NCBI GenBank assembly: GCA_949130495.1
Contig: OX422213.1
Location: 208,027,160-208,091,159, forward strand
Source of the DNA: Sambucus nigra
Taxonomy: Eukaryota; Streptophyta; Magnoliopsida; Dipsacales; Adoxaceae
Direction: 5' to 3'
DNA length: 64,000 nt
Each line of letters begins with the position of its first letter. Position 1 is the stretch's first letter. Made by a program: the position numbers and the translations under genes. The notes below the pieces were generated by a model, which was not told the origin of the DNA, made no database searches, and worked only from the letters and a program-made list of their open reading frames with translations. Of the stretch, positions 12,001 through 22,921 are shown piece after piece.

Positions 12001-12881
12001 TTCATTTTGGCAACAGGCTTGTTGTTTGACAAAATGACCAGGTTATACATTTTGTTATAGATCACTGTGACAAAGAAAAAATCATGAGTTATTTTTGAAG
12101 ATACTCTACAAAACCCTATTGAGGTATATAATCTATCAACTTCAAGTTATGAGAAAATAGTTGTCCGCACCTGATCCATTCTCTTAGCTTTTGTACTACT
12201 CTTCTTTTTACACTTTTGAAGGTTATATTCCATATGTTGAAATCTTTTGGGTTTTATTTACACATTTGAAGTTTCGTAATATTTTAGGTTTTATGTGCAG
12301 ATTTAGGTTTTATGGACAAATGGAGAGTTTATGTTTATGTTTTGGGGTCTATTTTTTGGTTTGTCAAGACAAGTATACTCTCAAATTTTGGGATCCAAAC
12401 GGGCATACTCATCTCTATCTAAGTAAATAAAGACATGGTGTGAATTTTTGAGTATGAAATTTCAGAGTCAGTGTCTACGTTTCAATATTTACATTATTAT
12501 CTCTTAGCTGATTAATTAATTAACTTTGGTTTTCGTGTCTGAAGAAATATAATGAGGTTTTCAATTTCATTGTTGGTCTTTATGTGTCAATATTTACATT
12601 ATTATAGGTTCTTTTTTGTAAATCCATGTATTTTCGTGCATGTCGAAGATGCATTTCAAATAAGGGCTCAAAACCTATGATCTTCCAAATCATATGTTTT
12701 CATGAAATCAACAGCGTTTTGGGGGTGATGTGATGAAGTTGTCTTACTTTGTCTCTAATTATTGTTTCGTTTCCATTGAAAACATGACATTGAGCTACAC
12801 CTATACCATGTTAATTATTTTGAAGTTGTGTTAACCAAAACATATGACATTTTTGCGTATTACCATTTTTGTACTTTTTAC
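12001..12881. other. AT-rich DNA, nothing recognised
   Basis: No feature could be supported here. A 79-codon plus-strand open frame at 12191 has biased, low-complexity composition and no motif. Confidence 0.5.
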
Positions 12882-12902
12882 TGTAAGGACATTATACCAA
12901 TT

Positions 12903-13868
12903 TGAAAAGACAAGACTGTGTGATAATTGATTAAACTAGATTCGCAAGTTTCCAAGAACCCCTTATTTAATTAGAGACCCTAAACGTGCATCTAAGGTGC
13001 GAGTGTCAACCCATAAATAAATAAAGCTCGTGACACAAAATATGCTGAGACACAAATTTCAGGAAAAAAACCCCTTTCGGGTAAAACCTTTATTTCACTA
13101 TGAATATACAAGTCGCAACTTATAATTACATAGAGAAATCTGCAATGGATCAACGGGCATCCAACCCACAAAGACACGCAGTCTTGAACTCAACAAGAGA
13201 ATACACGCAGCACCCTCCAAGGACTCGCAGCCCAAACAACGAAGGAAGAACCGCAGCTCTCCTCAATGACACGCAACCATAAAACTTTGTAGAGACTCCC
13301 TCAGCAATGACATGCAACCCTCGGTTGCAAAGATCTCTCCACAAAGATGAACAACAACAAAGTTTATGTTCTAGGGTTCCAAAAGATTCACAAAAGTAAT
13401 TGGGATTTTTGCGTGTGAATCAAAAAGAGTCTTGGGACTCAAAAAGGTGAAGACTTAGAGTATTTAGGACTCTGAAAATCTTCTTGAAAAGTCTTAGAAA
13501 ATAACTCCCCGAAGTTGGCTTAAATAATAAAACTTTGAGCCTAAAAAATCTCGAACAGATCTCGCCGAATTTATCCCAAGCGGATCGGTTCGGGTCTGAG
13601 GCGGATCGGTTCGGTTGACCGGATCGGTTCTTTTATTCCAGGCTTCATCGGTTCGATTGCGATCCGGGGTATACTGGCCTTCAGTAGACGGATCGATCCG
13701 GGTCTGAGGCGGACCGGTCCGGTTAGCCGGATCGATTCTTTTATAGCAGGCGGACCGGTCAGGTCTGTCAGACTTTGATTCCTCTTCTTCTTTTGATATT
13801 CGGATCCGTTGATGAATGTATGAATCTTGAATTTCTTCAACGGTGTAACGGCGTGCGACATAAAAATT
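12903..13868 (-). repeat. Inverted LTR of the copy C family
   Basis: Reverse complement of the LTR at 13869-14791. Its TG end (minus strand) lacks about 30 bp and directly abuts the start of the plus LTR at 13869; its CA end at 12903 is followed by a 7-nt PBS remnant (TTGGTAT on the minus strand). It carries its own cluster of CCGGATCGGTTC motifs at 13560-13780 and the CCCCTTTCGGG hairpin near 13070. The pair forms an inverted repeat of nearly 1 kb per arm. Confidence 0.85.
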
Positions 13869-14791
13869 TGTAAGGACATTTTTTTCCATTAACAAACTTT
13901 TTATGTCGCACATCATTACACCGTTGAAGAAATTCAAGATTCATACATTCATCAATGGATCCTAATATCAAAAGAAGAAGAGGAATCAAAGTCTGACAGA
14001 CCGGACCGGTTCGCCTGCTATAAAAGAACCGATCCGGCTAACTGGACTGGTCCGCCTCAGACCTCGATCGATCCGTCTGCTAAAGGACAGTATACCCCGG
14101 ACCGCAAGCAAACCGATGAAGCCTGAAATAAAAGAACTGATCCGGTCACCGGACCGATCCGCCTGCAATAAAAGAACCAATCCGATCAACCGAACTGATC
14201 CGCTCAGACCCGAACCGGTCCGCCTGGGATAAACTTAAAAAGATCGTGTTCAGATCGTGCTCAGATTTTTATGGCTCAAGACTTCTTATTTAATCCCACT
14301 ACGGGAAGTGGTTTTCTAAGACTCATACACACGATTTTCAGAGTACAGAAAACTCTAAGTCTTCACCTATTGAGCATCAAGACTCTAGGTATTTGATTCA
14401 CACAAATTGTCAAACATTTGTGAATCACTTTGCAACCCGAGAACGCACTTTCGCTGTTCACACCCTTGTGGAGAAGACCGTTCTTCTTCTTCATTGCAGC
14501 CCTACTGGAAAGGGATAATTCCAACCGCCGACTACAGAATCCGACACCTGAGGGTAATTCTGTGTCACTTGTATTTTCATTGTAATCCGAAATTGTACAG
14601 CTACAATATTATAATGAAAATAAATGGTTTTGCCCCTTTGGGGGATTTTTCCTCACAAGCATGTGTTTGAATGTTCTTGCTTAAATTATCATCTTATTCA
14701 ATCACATATTGTTGCATGTTTAGGGTCTGTTTGGGTTAAAAGGTGTTTAATATATAATTTTCTCAGTTGAACGCAAGCACATACGTTCTCA
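13869..14791 (+). repeat. 5' LTR of copy C
   Basis: Starts TGTAAGGACATTTTT, ends ACGTTCTCA, 923 bp, followed by AATTGGTATCAGAG. It contains a GGACCGATCCG / GAACCGATCCGG motif cluster at about 14000-14225, a TTATTTAA TATA-like box at 14287-14294, an AATAAA signal at 14619-14624 and a CCCC-TTT-GGGG hairpin at 14633-14643. The first 500 bp match the truncated 3' LTR at 17529-18028 closely. Confidence 0.85.
14633..14644 (+). promoter_or_regulatory. Conserved LTR hairpin after the poly(A) signal
   Basis: CCCC-TTT-GGGGG, followed by ATTTTTCCTC, 8 nt after AATAAA. An equivalent hairpin occurs in every related LTR here (near 1966, 6551, 13070 and 32676; weaker in copy D). Inferred role: RNA 3' end formation or the R/U5 border. 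Confidence 0.55.
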
Positions 14792-14794
14792 AAT

Positions 14795-14992
14795 TGGTAT
14801 CAGAGAGGTTTACGCTAATTTATCACGTGATCCTGATTTTTCGAGGATTTACTTTCTGATACAATTTGTCTACTCACGTTTTCAAATTGGTATCAGAGCG
14901 GGTTATGCTAATTTATTGCGTGATCTTGATTTTTCGACGATTTATTTTCTGATACAATTTGTCTACTCATGTTCTCAAATTGGTATCAGAGC
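14795..14992 (+). promoter_or_regulatory. Three tandem primer-binding sites of copy C
   Basis: TGGTATCAGAG(A/C) occurs at 14795-14806, 14888-14899 and 14981-14992, an exact 93-bp period. Each is preceded by a TTCTCAAAT or TTTTCAAAT tail like the LTR end, so the repeat unit spans the LTR tail, the primer site and about 70 bp of leader. The second and third copies match the canonical site ending in GC better than the first, which ends in GA. Confidence 0.9.
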
Positions 14993-15087
14993 AGGTTATG
15001 CTAATCTATCGCGTATTCCTATTTTTCGCAAAATCGTGTGATATTGATTTTTTTTAAATCAGTTTTGTGAAAAATCACAATTTTTCA

Positions 15088-15962
15088 ATGGAACGCCCAT
15101 TTAATGAGGAGCCTATTTTTGAAAAAGTTCACGACCATGCTGGAAATTTAAAAAGTTTGAATTTGAAACTTTGCAAAAGAATTAAAGTTTTGGAAAAGGA
15201 AAATTCCCGTTTTAAATCCGCGATGGATCTTTGCAAACGGTTCAAAATCAAAGAGATTTTTATCATGAAAAACTTGTTTCCTTGGACCATGACTTTGTTT
15301 CTTTAAAATTGTCCAAGAAGAAGAGTGATGAGAGAGTCCTAGTTTTAGAGAAGGAATTGGAGGACTTAAAAAATTCTAGGGTTCCCGTTTGTGCCGTCGA
15401 GGATAAAATATTAATCGATGATTTTATGGCACGTGAAAATACTCTTAGGGATAAGTTTGCTTTTATTGAGGGAGAGCGTGATAAACTGTTAAGTTTAATT
15501 GATAATTTGAAAAAGAAATCCCTGTCTTTGGAAGAGTCTAATTCTTTGCTTGAGTAATAAATTTTGAAGTTAAAAAATGATTTGACAGACTTAAGTAGGT
15601 TTAATAGTGATGGTAATGGCTCATCTTGTTCTCATGATTCTAGTGCTAAAGCCAAAATCATTATTTATTTTAGAGGGTCAACTAATTCCAAGGATGTTAG
15701 AAAAGATCACACTTTAGGTGTCATTCCACCCGTTTACACATGTTCATATTGTGGTAGGAAAGGTCACCTTAGGCGTTTTTGTTTTGATCTTGGGAAAAGT
15801 CCTAGGAAGTTTATGTCTAGTGTTCCCGTGGTTTCCAAAGCCCCCACACGATGTTTCACATCTATTTGGGTTAGAAAATCACTTTTAGAGGCACTAGATT
15901 TTAGACAAGTTGATTCCCGGTTGCTTGCACATGATTCTTCACTTGCCATATCATATAGATGA
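15088..15962 (+). pseudogene. Short gag pseudogene, copy C (coiled coil plus one CCHC)
   Basis: The start ATG at 15088 sits in the same leader context as the gag start of copies A and B, and both encode ME...P-I-F. After it comes a Lys/Glu-rich coiled coil of about 150 residues, a Ser/Asn-rich linker and a zinc knuckle CSYCGRKGHLRRFC near 15738-15779 with all four ligands. The UBN2-like region and first knuckle of A/B are absent. A frameshift at about 15231-15300 and a stop at 15555 break the frame, which then stays open to 15962. In the Copia/Sirevirus gag family the coiled coil and knuckle serve assembly and RNA binding. This version could be a trans-acting partner or a dead remnant; the breaks favour dead. 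Confidence 0.75.
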
Positions 15963-17528
15963 TTGTGTTTGCATGTTTGTCATACACTAGTTGTGGTTTC
16001 ATGATTTATACTTGTTTGCTAGTGTTATGACATGTGTACTTTTTGTATATATTTTTATTTTGAAAATAATTGAAAAATAGAAAAAGATTTTATTTTGACA
16101 AAATTTTTGAAAAAATCCAAAAAGATTTTTGTTTTTTTGTTTGCACCGTTTATGGATGAACACTTTGGATGACCAAGTCACAACATCATTCCATTTTTTT
16201 CATGTGACTATTTGATAGTGTTTTGAGACAATAGGTCAATTCATCCTTGTGCTTTATAATGTTTGGAGTCATTAAGATGTAATTAAGTGTTACTTCCTAC
16301 ATGTTTGACTCATGTTTCCTTTAATGCACACTTGCACAGATTTGTTTGATTATTGTGCTTGTCTTATCACATGTTGGTTGGGTAATTTCACTTCAATCCT
16401 GTCCTTAAAACAAACCAAGCGCAATAAATTTTGATAAGGAAATTGTGCATATAAAAACCGTTTTGTGAGTTTGTGTGATTTGTTTGATAACGGGGAGGGG
16501 CTGCGAAAGGTAATCATCTATCCTTTGCGCAAAAGCCATCGTTAAAAAGGACCTAAAAAATTAAGGAATTTATTGTCCGAGGTCCAAAGAGGTTCAAAAG
16601 AGCCCCGAAAAAATTTAAAGGCAAAAAAAAGAAATTCAGGCCAATTATGGGCCATTTAGGTTTTTGCACCAATTCTCCAAAGTTTGAGAATTTAGTTTAT
16701 ACACCTCTAAAAGAATATATATATGAGGGAGTTTGGTTGGAGAATTAAAACGGGTTTGCACGTCCTTGAAATTCTTGAAAATGCGTTATATAGTTTTGGA
16801 CATTATTGGTGTGGAAATCATTTGACTTTGATTTGTTGATTTGCATAAGACGATGTCATCTAAATTCAACAAACTTTTACACCTAAGGATACCTTTGTTG
16901 GTCATTCGTTAGGAGTACACGTATGCATCGTGCACATATGATTGATTGAGTTGATTTACCTATCGAATGTGTTCACACCCATTCATTCCATTTCCAGGAC
17001 TTGGTTGTTTGAGTCTAAATCCATGGTGTGATTTTTGTATCATATTTGTTCAAATTGGTATCCTATCTTTGTATGAAATATTAAAAAAATCAAAAATAGT
17101 TTGTGTATTTTTTGTATACCGTGACACCCCGATTTTGCTTGTTTGATTCATTCTTCTTATTTGTCTAATTGGAGACATCATAAAAAGGGGGAGAAAGAAT
17201 TATCTTATTATGGGGGAGATTTGAAAGTTTGAGTTTGCTCATAAATTGGTATATATGTTTATCTCATTTCAAACTCGATATGTCACTTGGTATTTTGCTT
17301 TGTCTCATGTGTGTAGGTACTACATGGATTATCATTGGATTGCATACCCTGATGAGAAAAGTGTTGAGATTCCTGAAGAATTGAAGAGAAAACGATGTAG
17401 TCTTATTCAATTGTATCTTTCCAGTTTTGGGTTCATAGAAGGGTAGATTTGTATAGGCATTTTTAGTTGTTTGATAATTCGGATGTTTTGTTTTTATGTA
17501 TGTACCGGCATAGACATAGGGGGAGATT
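15963..17528 (+). other. 3' internal region of copy C with three polypurine tracts
   Basis: No coding motif. Polypurine-like tracts are AAAAAGGGGGAGAAAG (17184-17199), ATGGGGGAGAT (17209-17219) and ATAGGGGGAGATT (17516-17528); the last abuts the 3' LTR. Multiple tracts of this kind are a known hallmark of Sireviruses. The rest aligns with the minus-strand regions 2863-4428 and 22922-24530. Confidence 0.75.
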
Positions 17529-18028
17529 TGTAAGGATATTGTTGTCCACTAACAATTTTTTATGTCGCACGCCGTTACACCGTTGAAGAAATGCAAGATT
17601 CATACATTCATCAACGGATCCTAATATCAAAAGAAGAAGAGGAATCAAAGTCTGACAGACTGGACTGGTCCGCCTGCTATAAAAGAACCGATCCGGCTAA
17701 CCGGACCGGTCTGCCTCAGACCCCGACCGATCTGTCTGCTAAAGGCCAGTATACCCCGGACCGCAAGCAAACCGATGAAGCCTGAAATAAAAGAACCGAT
17801 CCGGTCAACCGGACCGATCCGCCTGCAATAAAAGAACCGATCCGATCAACCGGACCGATCCGCCTCAGACCCAGACCGGTCCGCCTGGGATAAACTTAAA
17901 AAGATTGTGTTCAGATTGTGCTCAGATTTTTATGGCTCAAGACTTCTTATTTAATACCACTACGGGAAGTGGTTTTCTAAGACTCATACACACGATTTTC
18001 AGAGTACAGAAAACTCTAAGTCTTCACC
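17529..18028 (+). repeat. Truncated 3' LTR of copy C
   Basis: Starts TGTAAGGATATTG after the polypurine tract and follows the 5' LTR up to the end of TCTTCACC at 18028. The next 12 bases, GGAAGTGGTTTT (18029-18040), repeat an LTR string from 17965-17976, then unrelated sequence follows. Confidence 0.8.
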
Positions 18029-18040
18029 GGAAGTGGTTTT

Positions 18041-18948
18041 TATATTTTGTTCCTTATGATTCTATTTGCAACTTGGAGAAGCTTTTGTTGATGAGTCCAA
18101 AGTTTATTCTTTGATATATTTCTCAATTTCATTATAAGTGTGTAAAAATGTGTGGCGTGTTTGAATTTGGTTCCTTCCTTATAATATTTTTTCTATTACT
18201 TCCATCTCTCTAAATCAATGAAAACTTCCTCCCTTTTTAATGTAAAATTAACCTCTAAATTACACTTGAGTTGATCTATCTATATGTATGTGCAAATAAA
18301 TATTTGCATGCAAGATTCTTTCTCTTCACGATCTTGCATTTTTATCCACAAATCAATTTATTTAGGAAAGTTCCATTGTAGATAATTTCGAACATTTTTA
18401 GTGTTAAATCTAATTCTTACATTTATCTCAATTATATAGAATGTATTTGACCAAAAGTCAAACTAGTAGTTTTAATTTTATTTAGTAATTTTTTTACTCC
18501 AACTTGAGTTATGGAATAGTGTTTTTTTAATTTGGTTATGGAGAAATAAACAATTGGCCCAAAATGTCTTCATGCATATAATCATGTTAAACTGTAAGGG
18601 CTATTATGGGGGGAAACTGAGAAAAATTAGCAGGCTTCTTCAAATCTTGACAATGTTAATTTTTCAATGGTTGGAGACTAAGTTATATTAGTTTATAATG
18701 TGAAGTGTTCTACTTTAAGCATGTGTTTTTATTATTTGTTTGTATTTTATTGTTTGTGGTCCTTTGCATGTAAGATTTTTCCCATTTGTTTCTATAAATT
18801 AAATAGAGCATGTACTGATTAAGGTTTATTTTTATCAAAATCTTACAAATGGCGCAGGCATTATATATGCAAATGGAGGAGCATAGGACTATATCTTAAT
18901 TAAAATAAAGATCCATAGATTAATATTGCAGGGATGTGTTACTCCTAT
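18041..18948. other. AT-rich DNA, nothing recognised
   Basis: About 0.9 kb with no coding, promoter or repeat signal that I can support. Confidence 0.5.
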
Positions 18949-19498
18949 TGATACAAAAAATTATCCACCTACGTGGACCAATCAGAAATAGACACTTGTC
19001 TCCTTACGTGGCAGAAATCCTAATCTGCAGTCACTTAATCAACCTTGAAGAAAGTTGCTCGATAGGCATGCTGACCAACTTGAAGAATGCAGACCATCAA
19101 AGTAAATGAACATTCACCCCTATAATAAAACAACAAAGGGTCCTTCCACACGTGGTCTAGACTATCAACCATCACATTCATTATGTATAGGTGTAAACTC
19201 TTGAATATATAAAGGCATTGCAACCATTGATCTCGGGGTCACTATAACTACATTGCATACCTTTCACAAAAGGTAATATATTCCAGCTTATTCTTCTTAA
19301 CAAGAGTACCTAGCTTTCTGTAATCACTAAAATCAATACAATAATAGTGGACGTCTGCTTTCTTACACAACTGAACCACTTTAAGAACTCTTTGTCACTT
19401 GTGTGATTATTTCATTACAATTTTATATTTATTTATGTGATTAGAAAATTGGATCTAGTCCATTTTTTGAAATCATAGTTCTCTATCTTGTACATCAT
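18949..19498 (+). repeat. 5' LTR of a Tat-like Gypsy fragment
   Basis: Begins TGATACAAAAAATTATCC, resembling the LTR start of the full Tat element (TGATGTACCAAAAATATACC at 36689). A TATA box lies in GAATATATAAAGGC near 19203, and a GTGGACGTCTGC...GAACCAC block typical of Tat U5 at 19348-19379. The end is set at the last CATCA (19494-19498) before the gag start and is uncertain; no clean primer site is seen. Confidence 0.5.
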
Positions 19499-19510
19499 TG
19501 TTCAAAGGAA

Positions 19511-20745
19511 AATGAATGTTCTAGAGAGTAGTACCGAAAATGAAGGCAACACTACTGTCCCATCTTCTCTACCAACAACAACCGACCTAAATGGAATTCT
19601 TGCCAAAATTGCCAAGGGAAAAATGCTATGCAAGAAACCATGAGAAAATTAGCTCAGATATTACAAGCCATGTACCCTACTCTTTCCAGGCAGTCCCTTC
19701 CCTAAGGAAAGAAATTCCTCCTCTGCCTCCTAGGTCTAACCGACAAAGATATTCCAGATCTTCACGTAAAATGTCTTATCGTCCAGGAATAAGTCCATCG
19801 CTCATATCCACAGAATTCTATGATGGCCATTCTTTTTAACCCGAAAGACCAAGATCTATGGAAATATTGAGCAGAGCTTAACCTTTTGATCACTTGGGAC
19901 CCCGAGCAAACAGAAATCCACTTAGAAAGTTACCCAGAGCTAATGAACACCCAACCGAACATCATGAAGTCTTAATTAGATATAGATCAAGCGTCCAACA
20001 ATTTGTGGACATCGAGCAGCCTTCTCAGGAAGAGAGCTCAGTACAAACACATGGTCAGAATAACCGAGCTTCTTCACACATATCAGATACATGCATACCC
20101 TTTTAGAAGGGATAAATCCAGCGATTAGAAGACTAGCTGGGAGAAATGGCCATGGCAAAGAATCCATTGCAGCAGAATTTCGTTAAGGGATCTCCCCTCA
20201 TTCAGGCAATTGTTGATTTCCTAACTCCATCCAATTTTAAAACCCCAGCGATTACCCCTAAATATGATAGTAAAACTGATCAAATTTTACACATCAAGAA
20301 ATATTAAGTTGCAACCAACGTATATTCTATTCCTGATGAGATGAGATGTATAACTTTTTCGATCACCATTACTAGTTCAACCCAAATATGGTACAATAAC
20401 TTGCCCCGAGAAAAAATTACCAACTTCAACCAGCGTGCCGACTTGTTCATCAACAACTTCTATTTTGGGGCCATGATAGTGAAGATAGTAGCTCACCTCC
20501 TGAGTGTCAGACAGTGAGTAGGGGAAACCACCAAGGAATACGTCACTTTTTTAATAACAAGGAACTTGAAGTGGTTAACTATGAGGAGAAAACAACCATC
20601 ATCGCTCTAATGAGTGGATTACTTCCAGGAAAGCTATACTACGCTTTGGCAAAGGAGCCTCCCAAAACTATGACTTAGGTCATGGCTAAGGTTTGAAAAA
20701 TCATGAATGCCTAGGAATTACTCTTCAATGCCACTAGTGATCTTT
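19511..20745 (+). pseudogene. Tat-like Gypsy gag pseudogene
   Basis: The likely start ATG is at 19511. An N-terminal Pro/Arg-rich part, broken by stops, leads into a decayed Retrotrans_gag domain at about 20190-20720: blocks resembling F-K-x-P-x-I-x-x-Y-D (20228-20268), W-Y-N-N-L-P (20389-20406), R-Q-x-x-G-E-T-x-x-E-Y-V (20510-20549) and L-M-S-G-L-L-P-G-K-L-Y-Y-A-L-A-K-E-P-P (20608-20665). The order and spacing are those of Tat/Ogre-type gag. Several in-frame stops and at least one frameshift are present. No CCHC and no pol follow; the fragment ends about 20745. Confidence 0.7.
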
Positions 20746-21448
20746 TAAGGCTCTCACGAGAATATAATTACTCTTCAACTTTTGATTGTAAACGTGATAG
20801 TGAAAAATTGCTGAGTTTAGGAATTCATAGTGCAAATACGCTTTAAGATGTATAGTTAATTTAAGGTTAAAAGCGTAATTTTTGGGTCAAACACAGGTAT
20901 TCCGAGATTTCTAAAAGAGGGATGATAGACAATTCATGTCATAAAATTTTAAATTTAACTGAACAAAAGTTTTAAAATCACTTGTTTCTGAAAGTTTTCA
21001 AAAGAGGTACGATTTTGATAAATTTCCCACCCCAAACAAAGGAGAACATCATCCTCAATGTTTAAAACTATATATAAAAAAATAAGAAGCACACGGGAGG
21101 AAAGATATTACCATAATGAATTGTTAATGAAAATGTACCGCATGATGGAGCAAAGATAGAACCTAAAGAACAAGTGCGATACAAACATATGAACGTGTCT
21201 ATAAAGTACGTGAAAAGCATTGGGTGATGTGAAACACCACCCCCAAATAGGATAAGACTCATACTCAGAAACAATGAACAACGGGCTGCCTCTCGGTAGC
21301 GGTAAGTTTAAAGTCTTCAGCCAGACCGAACCGCTCTCACCCAAAGATAAGGACTATGAAAGTGCGGGCGGCAGAAAAATTAGGTAATGAGAATCACCCC
21401 CAAATAAGACTAAGGCATCACTCTTGTTAGATAAAGGGATAAATAGGG

Positions 21449-21836
21449 TCAATGCACTTGTATAGCAAAGTGCAGCACACGATGCAATGCATCGGTGGAC
21501 CACGGGTGGGTGGATACGAAGGTATATCGAAGAACGGTAAGGGAGAGGGTGAACAAGCACCGGTCACAGGCCTTATTGAGCATAAAGGTGAGGGTAACAA
21601 GGGCCCTATAAGAATGGTTCTCCAATTGGATGGGGAGGTAAAATTCTATGGCAATAGTGAAGGGGTGGGCCTCATAGAAAGTACACGACCGTTCTATAAA
21701 TGGGCGATGATAATGGTCACGCCGTGACATTCCAGGGAGCTCTAAATGGAAAAAATTAACACGACAAAGAAGTGGTGTGCAAAGAGTAACAAACTCGGTG
21801 TCACATATAGGGAAAGTAGCAAGCATACTCACACGA
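21449..21836 (-). pseudogene. 3' part of the element U reading frame
   Basis: This minus-strand open frame begins at the copy D insertion site and runs 129 codons to a stop at 21449. It continues, in frame across the ATGGT target site, the frame at 26948-26682. It is rich in Phe, Leu, Cys and His, with no domain I recognise. Confidence 0.6.
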
Positions 21837-21841
21837 ATGGT
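21837..21841. repeat. Left target-site duplication of copy D (ATGGT)
   Basis: ATGGT directly before the LTR at 21842, identical to 26677-26681 after the other LTR. A 5-bp duplication is what a Copia integrase leaves. Confidence 0.9.
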
Positions 21842-22908
21842 TGGAAAGTCATAAATAAATGCCGTGTGTGATATCGATTTAAAATTATTCACAATTTTCC
21901 AAGTAAACCTTATTTAATTGGAGTCTATTTTTAAACCAACTCAATTCAGCCCCTAAATATGCAACCATTTGTGTGCGTGTGTCAAACCATAAATGGATAA
22001 ATCATGCGACACAAATTTAAGGAAAGATCTCTGTAGGGCAAAACCTTCTATTTCTATAACTTTGAAGAATTCACAAGACCATTGACTTACATACAACCTG
22101 ATAATCGCCGACAAGTGTAACGGATGGTGTCTTCGTCAAAACTTCAAAGCAACGGCTAGAAATCTGTAGTGGTTCACACGCAGCTATACAATAAGGACCG
22201 CAACCCGAAAAACCTTCGTAGAGACTCCCTCCACAATAGCACGCAACTCTCCGGCTGTAGAGTTCTCCCCACAATGAATAAACAACAAAAGTGTATTTTT
22301 CAACACCAAAACAATTCACTAAAGCATATGGGAGTTTTGTGAATTGAAAACAAAAAGAAATTAATCCCTAAAAGAAGAACTCAAAAGGATTCTACACTTT
22401 CGTAGGTTTCTGTCTTTCAAAACATTGGGACTTCTTAATGAAAACGTAACCATTTAATGGGTATTTATACAAAAATGTGTCGCCTCGGAATACGAGCTTG
22501 TTCGAACGAGATAAGGATCTCGCATGAACTACGTACGTATGTCATTTAAATGACATCTCACGACATCCCTATGTCGCTCGAATGAGATAGCTATCTCGCG
22601 AACGACCTGGGCGTCAAAATCGAGGTACGCTTCAGGACTTAAAAAAAATACTCATACACAAATTTTGTCGAAATAGTCCGCTCCAACACTTAGAAAATAT
22701 TTTGTAAAAATATCCCAAAAGCTCTAAGTGGAAAGTTAAGGTATTTAAAACAAAACCTTACCAAAGTAAACTTCGCGAAGTCTTTTTGATGAAGAGCTTG
22801 ATTAATTTGGATCCTTCTTGATGTAGATTGCTCTTGAATGATCTTCGACGGTGTAGAGGTATATGCCATAATAAATTGATAATGAACTTATAAAAATATG
22901 TCTTTACA
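21842..22908 (-). repeat. 3' LTR of copy D
   Basis: Minus strand begins TGTAAAGACATATTT at 22908 and ends at 21842 beside ATGGT. A TATAAATA-type box lies near 22467. The upstream motif cluster (22490-22610) contains TTCGAACGAGAT and CTCGAATGAGAT. The polypurine tract abuts at 22909-22921. Confidence 0.85.
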
Positions 22909-22921
22909 AATCTCCCCCTAT

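Larger units (their letters stand above)
12882..18028 (+). mobile_element. Sirevirus-like copy C, pol-less, with rearranged 5' end and truncated 3' LTR
   Basis: Plus-strand element: 5' LTR 13869-14791, three primer sites, gag pseudogene, 3' region with several polypurine tracts, partial 3' LTR from 17529. The LTR family shares ends and layout with A, B and D but has a GGACCGATCCG motif cluster in place of CGTTCGAACGA. The 5' LTR start is duplicated at 12882 with an inverted LTR wedged between. The 3' LTR stops after about 500 bp. No pol is present, so it was mobilised in trans. Confidence 0.8.

Noticed and set aside
13494..13937. 147-codon frame with Arg-Thr-Asp-Pro repeats, and similar frames at 13571, 13986 and 17591
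   Set aside because: The repeats come from the GGACCGATCCG motif cluster of the LTR, read in arbitrary frames on either strand.
14795..14992. TGGTATCAGAGC strings as tRNA genes
   Set aside because: They match only the tRNA 3' end complement; no cloverleaf or A and B boxes lie around them.
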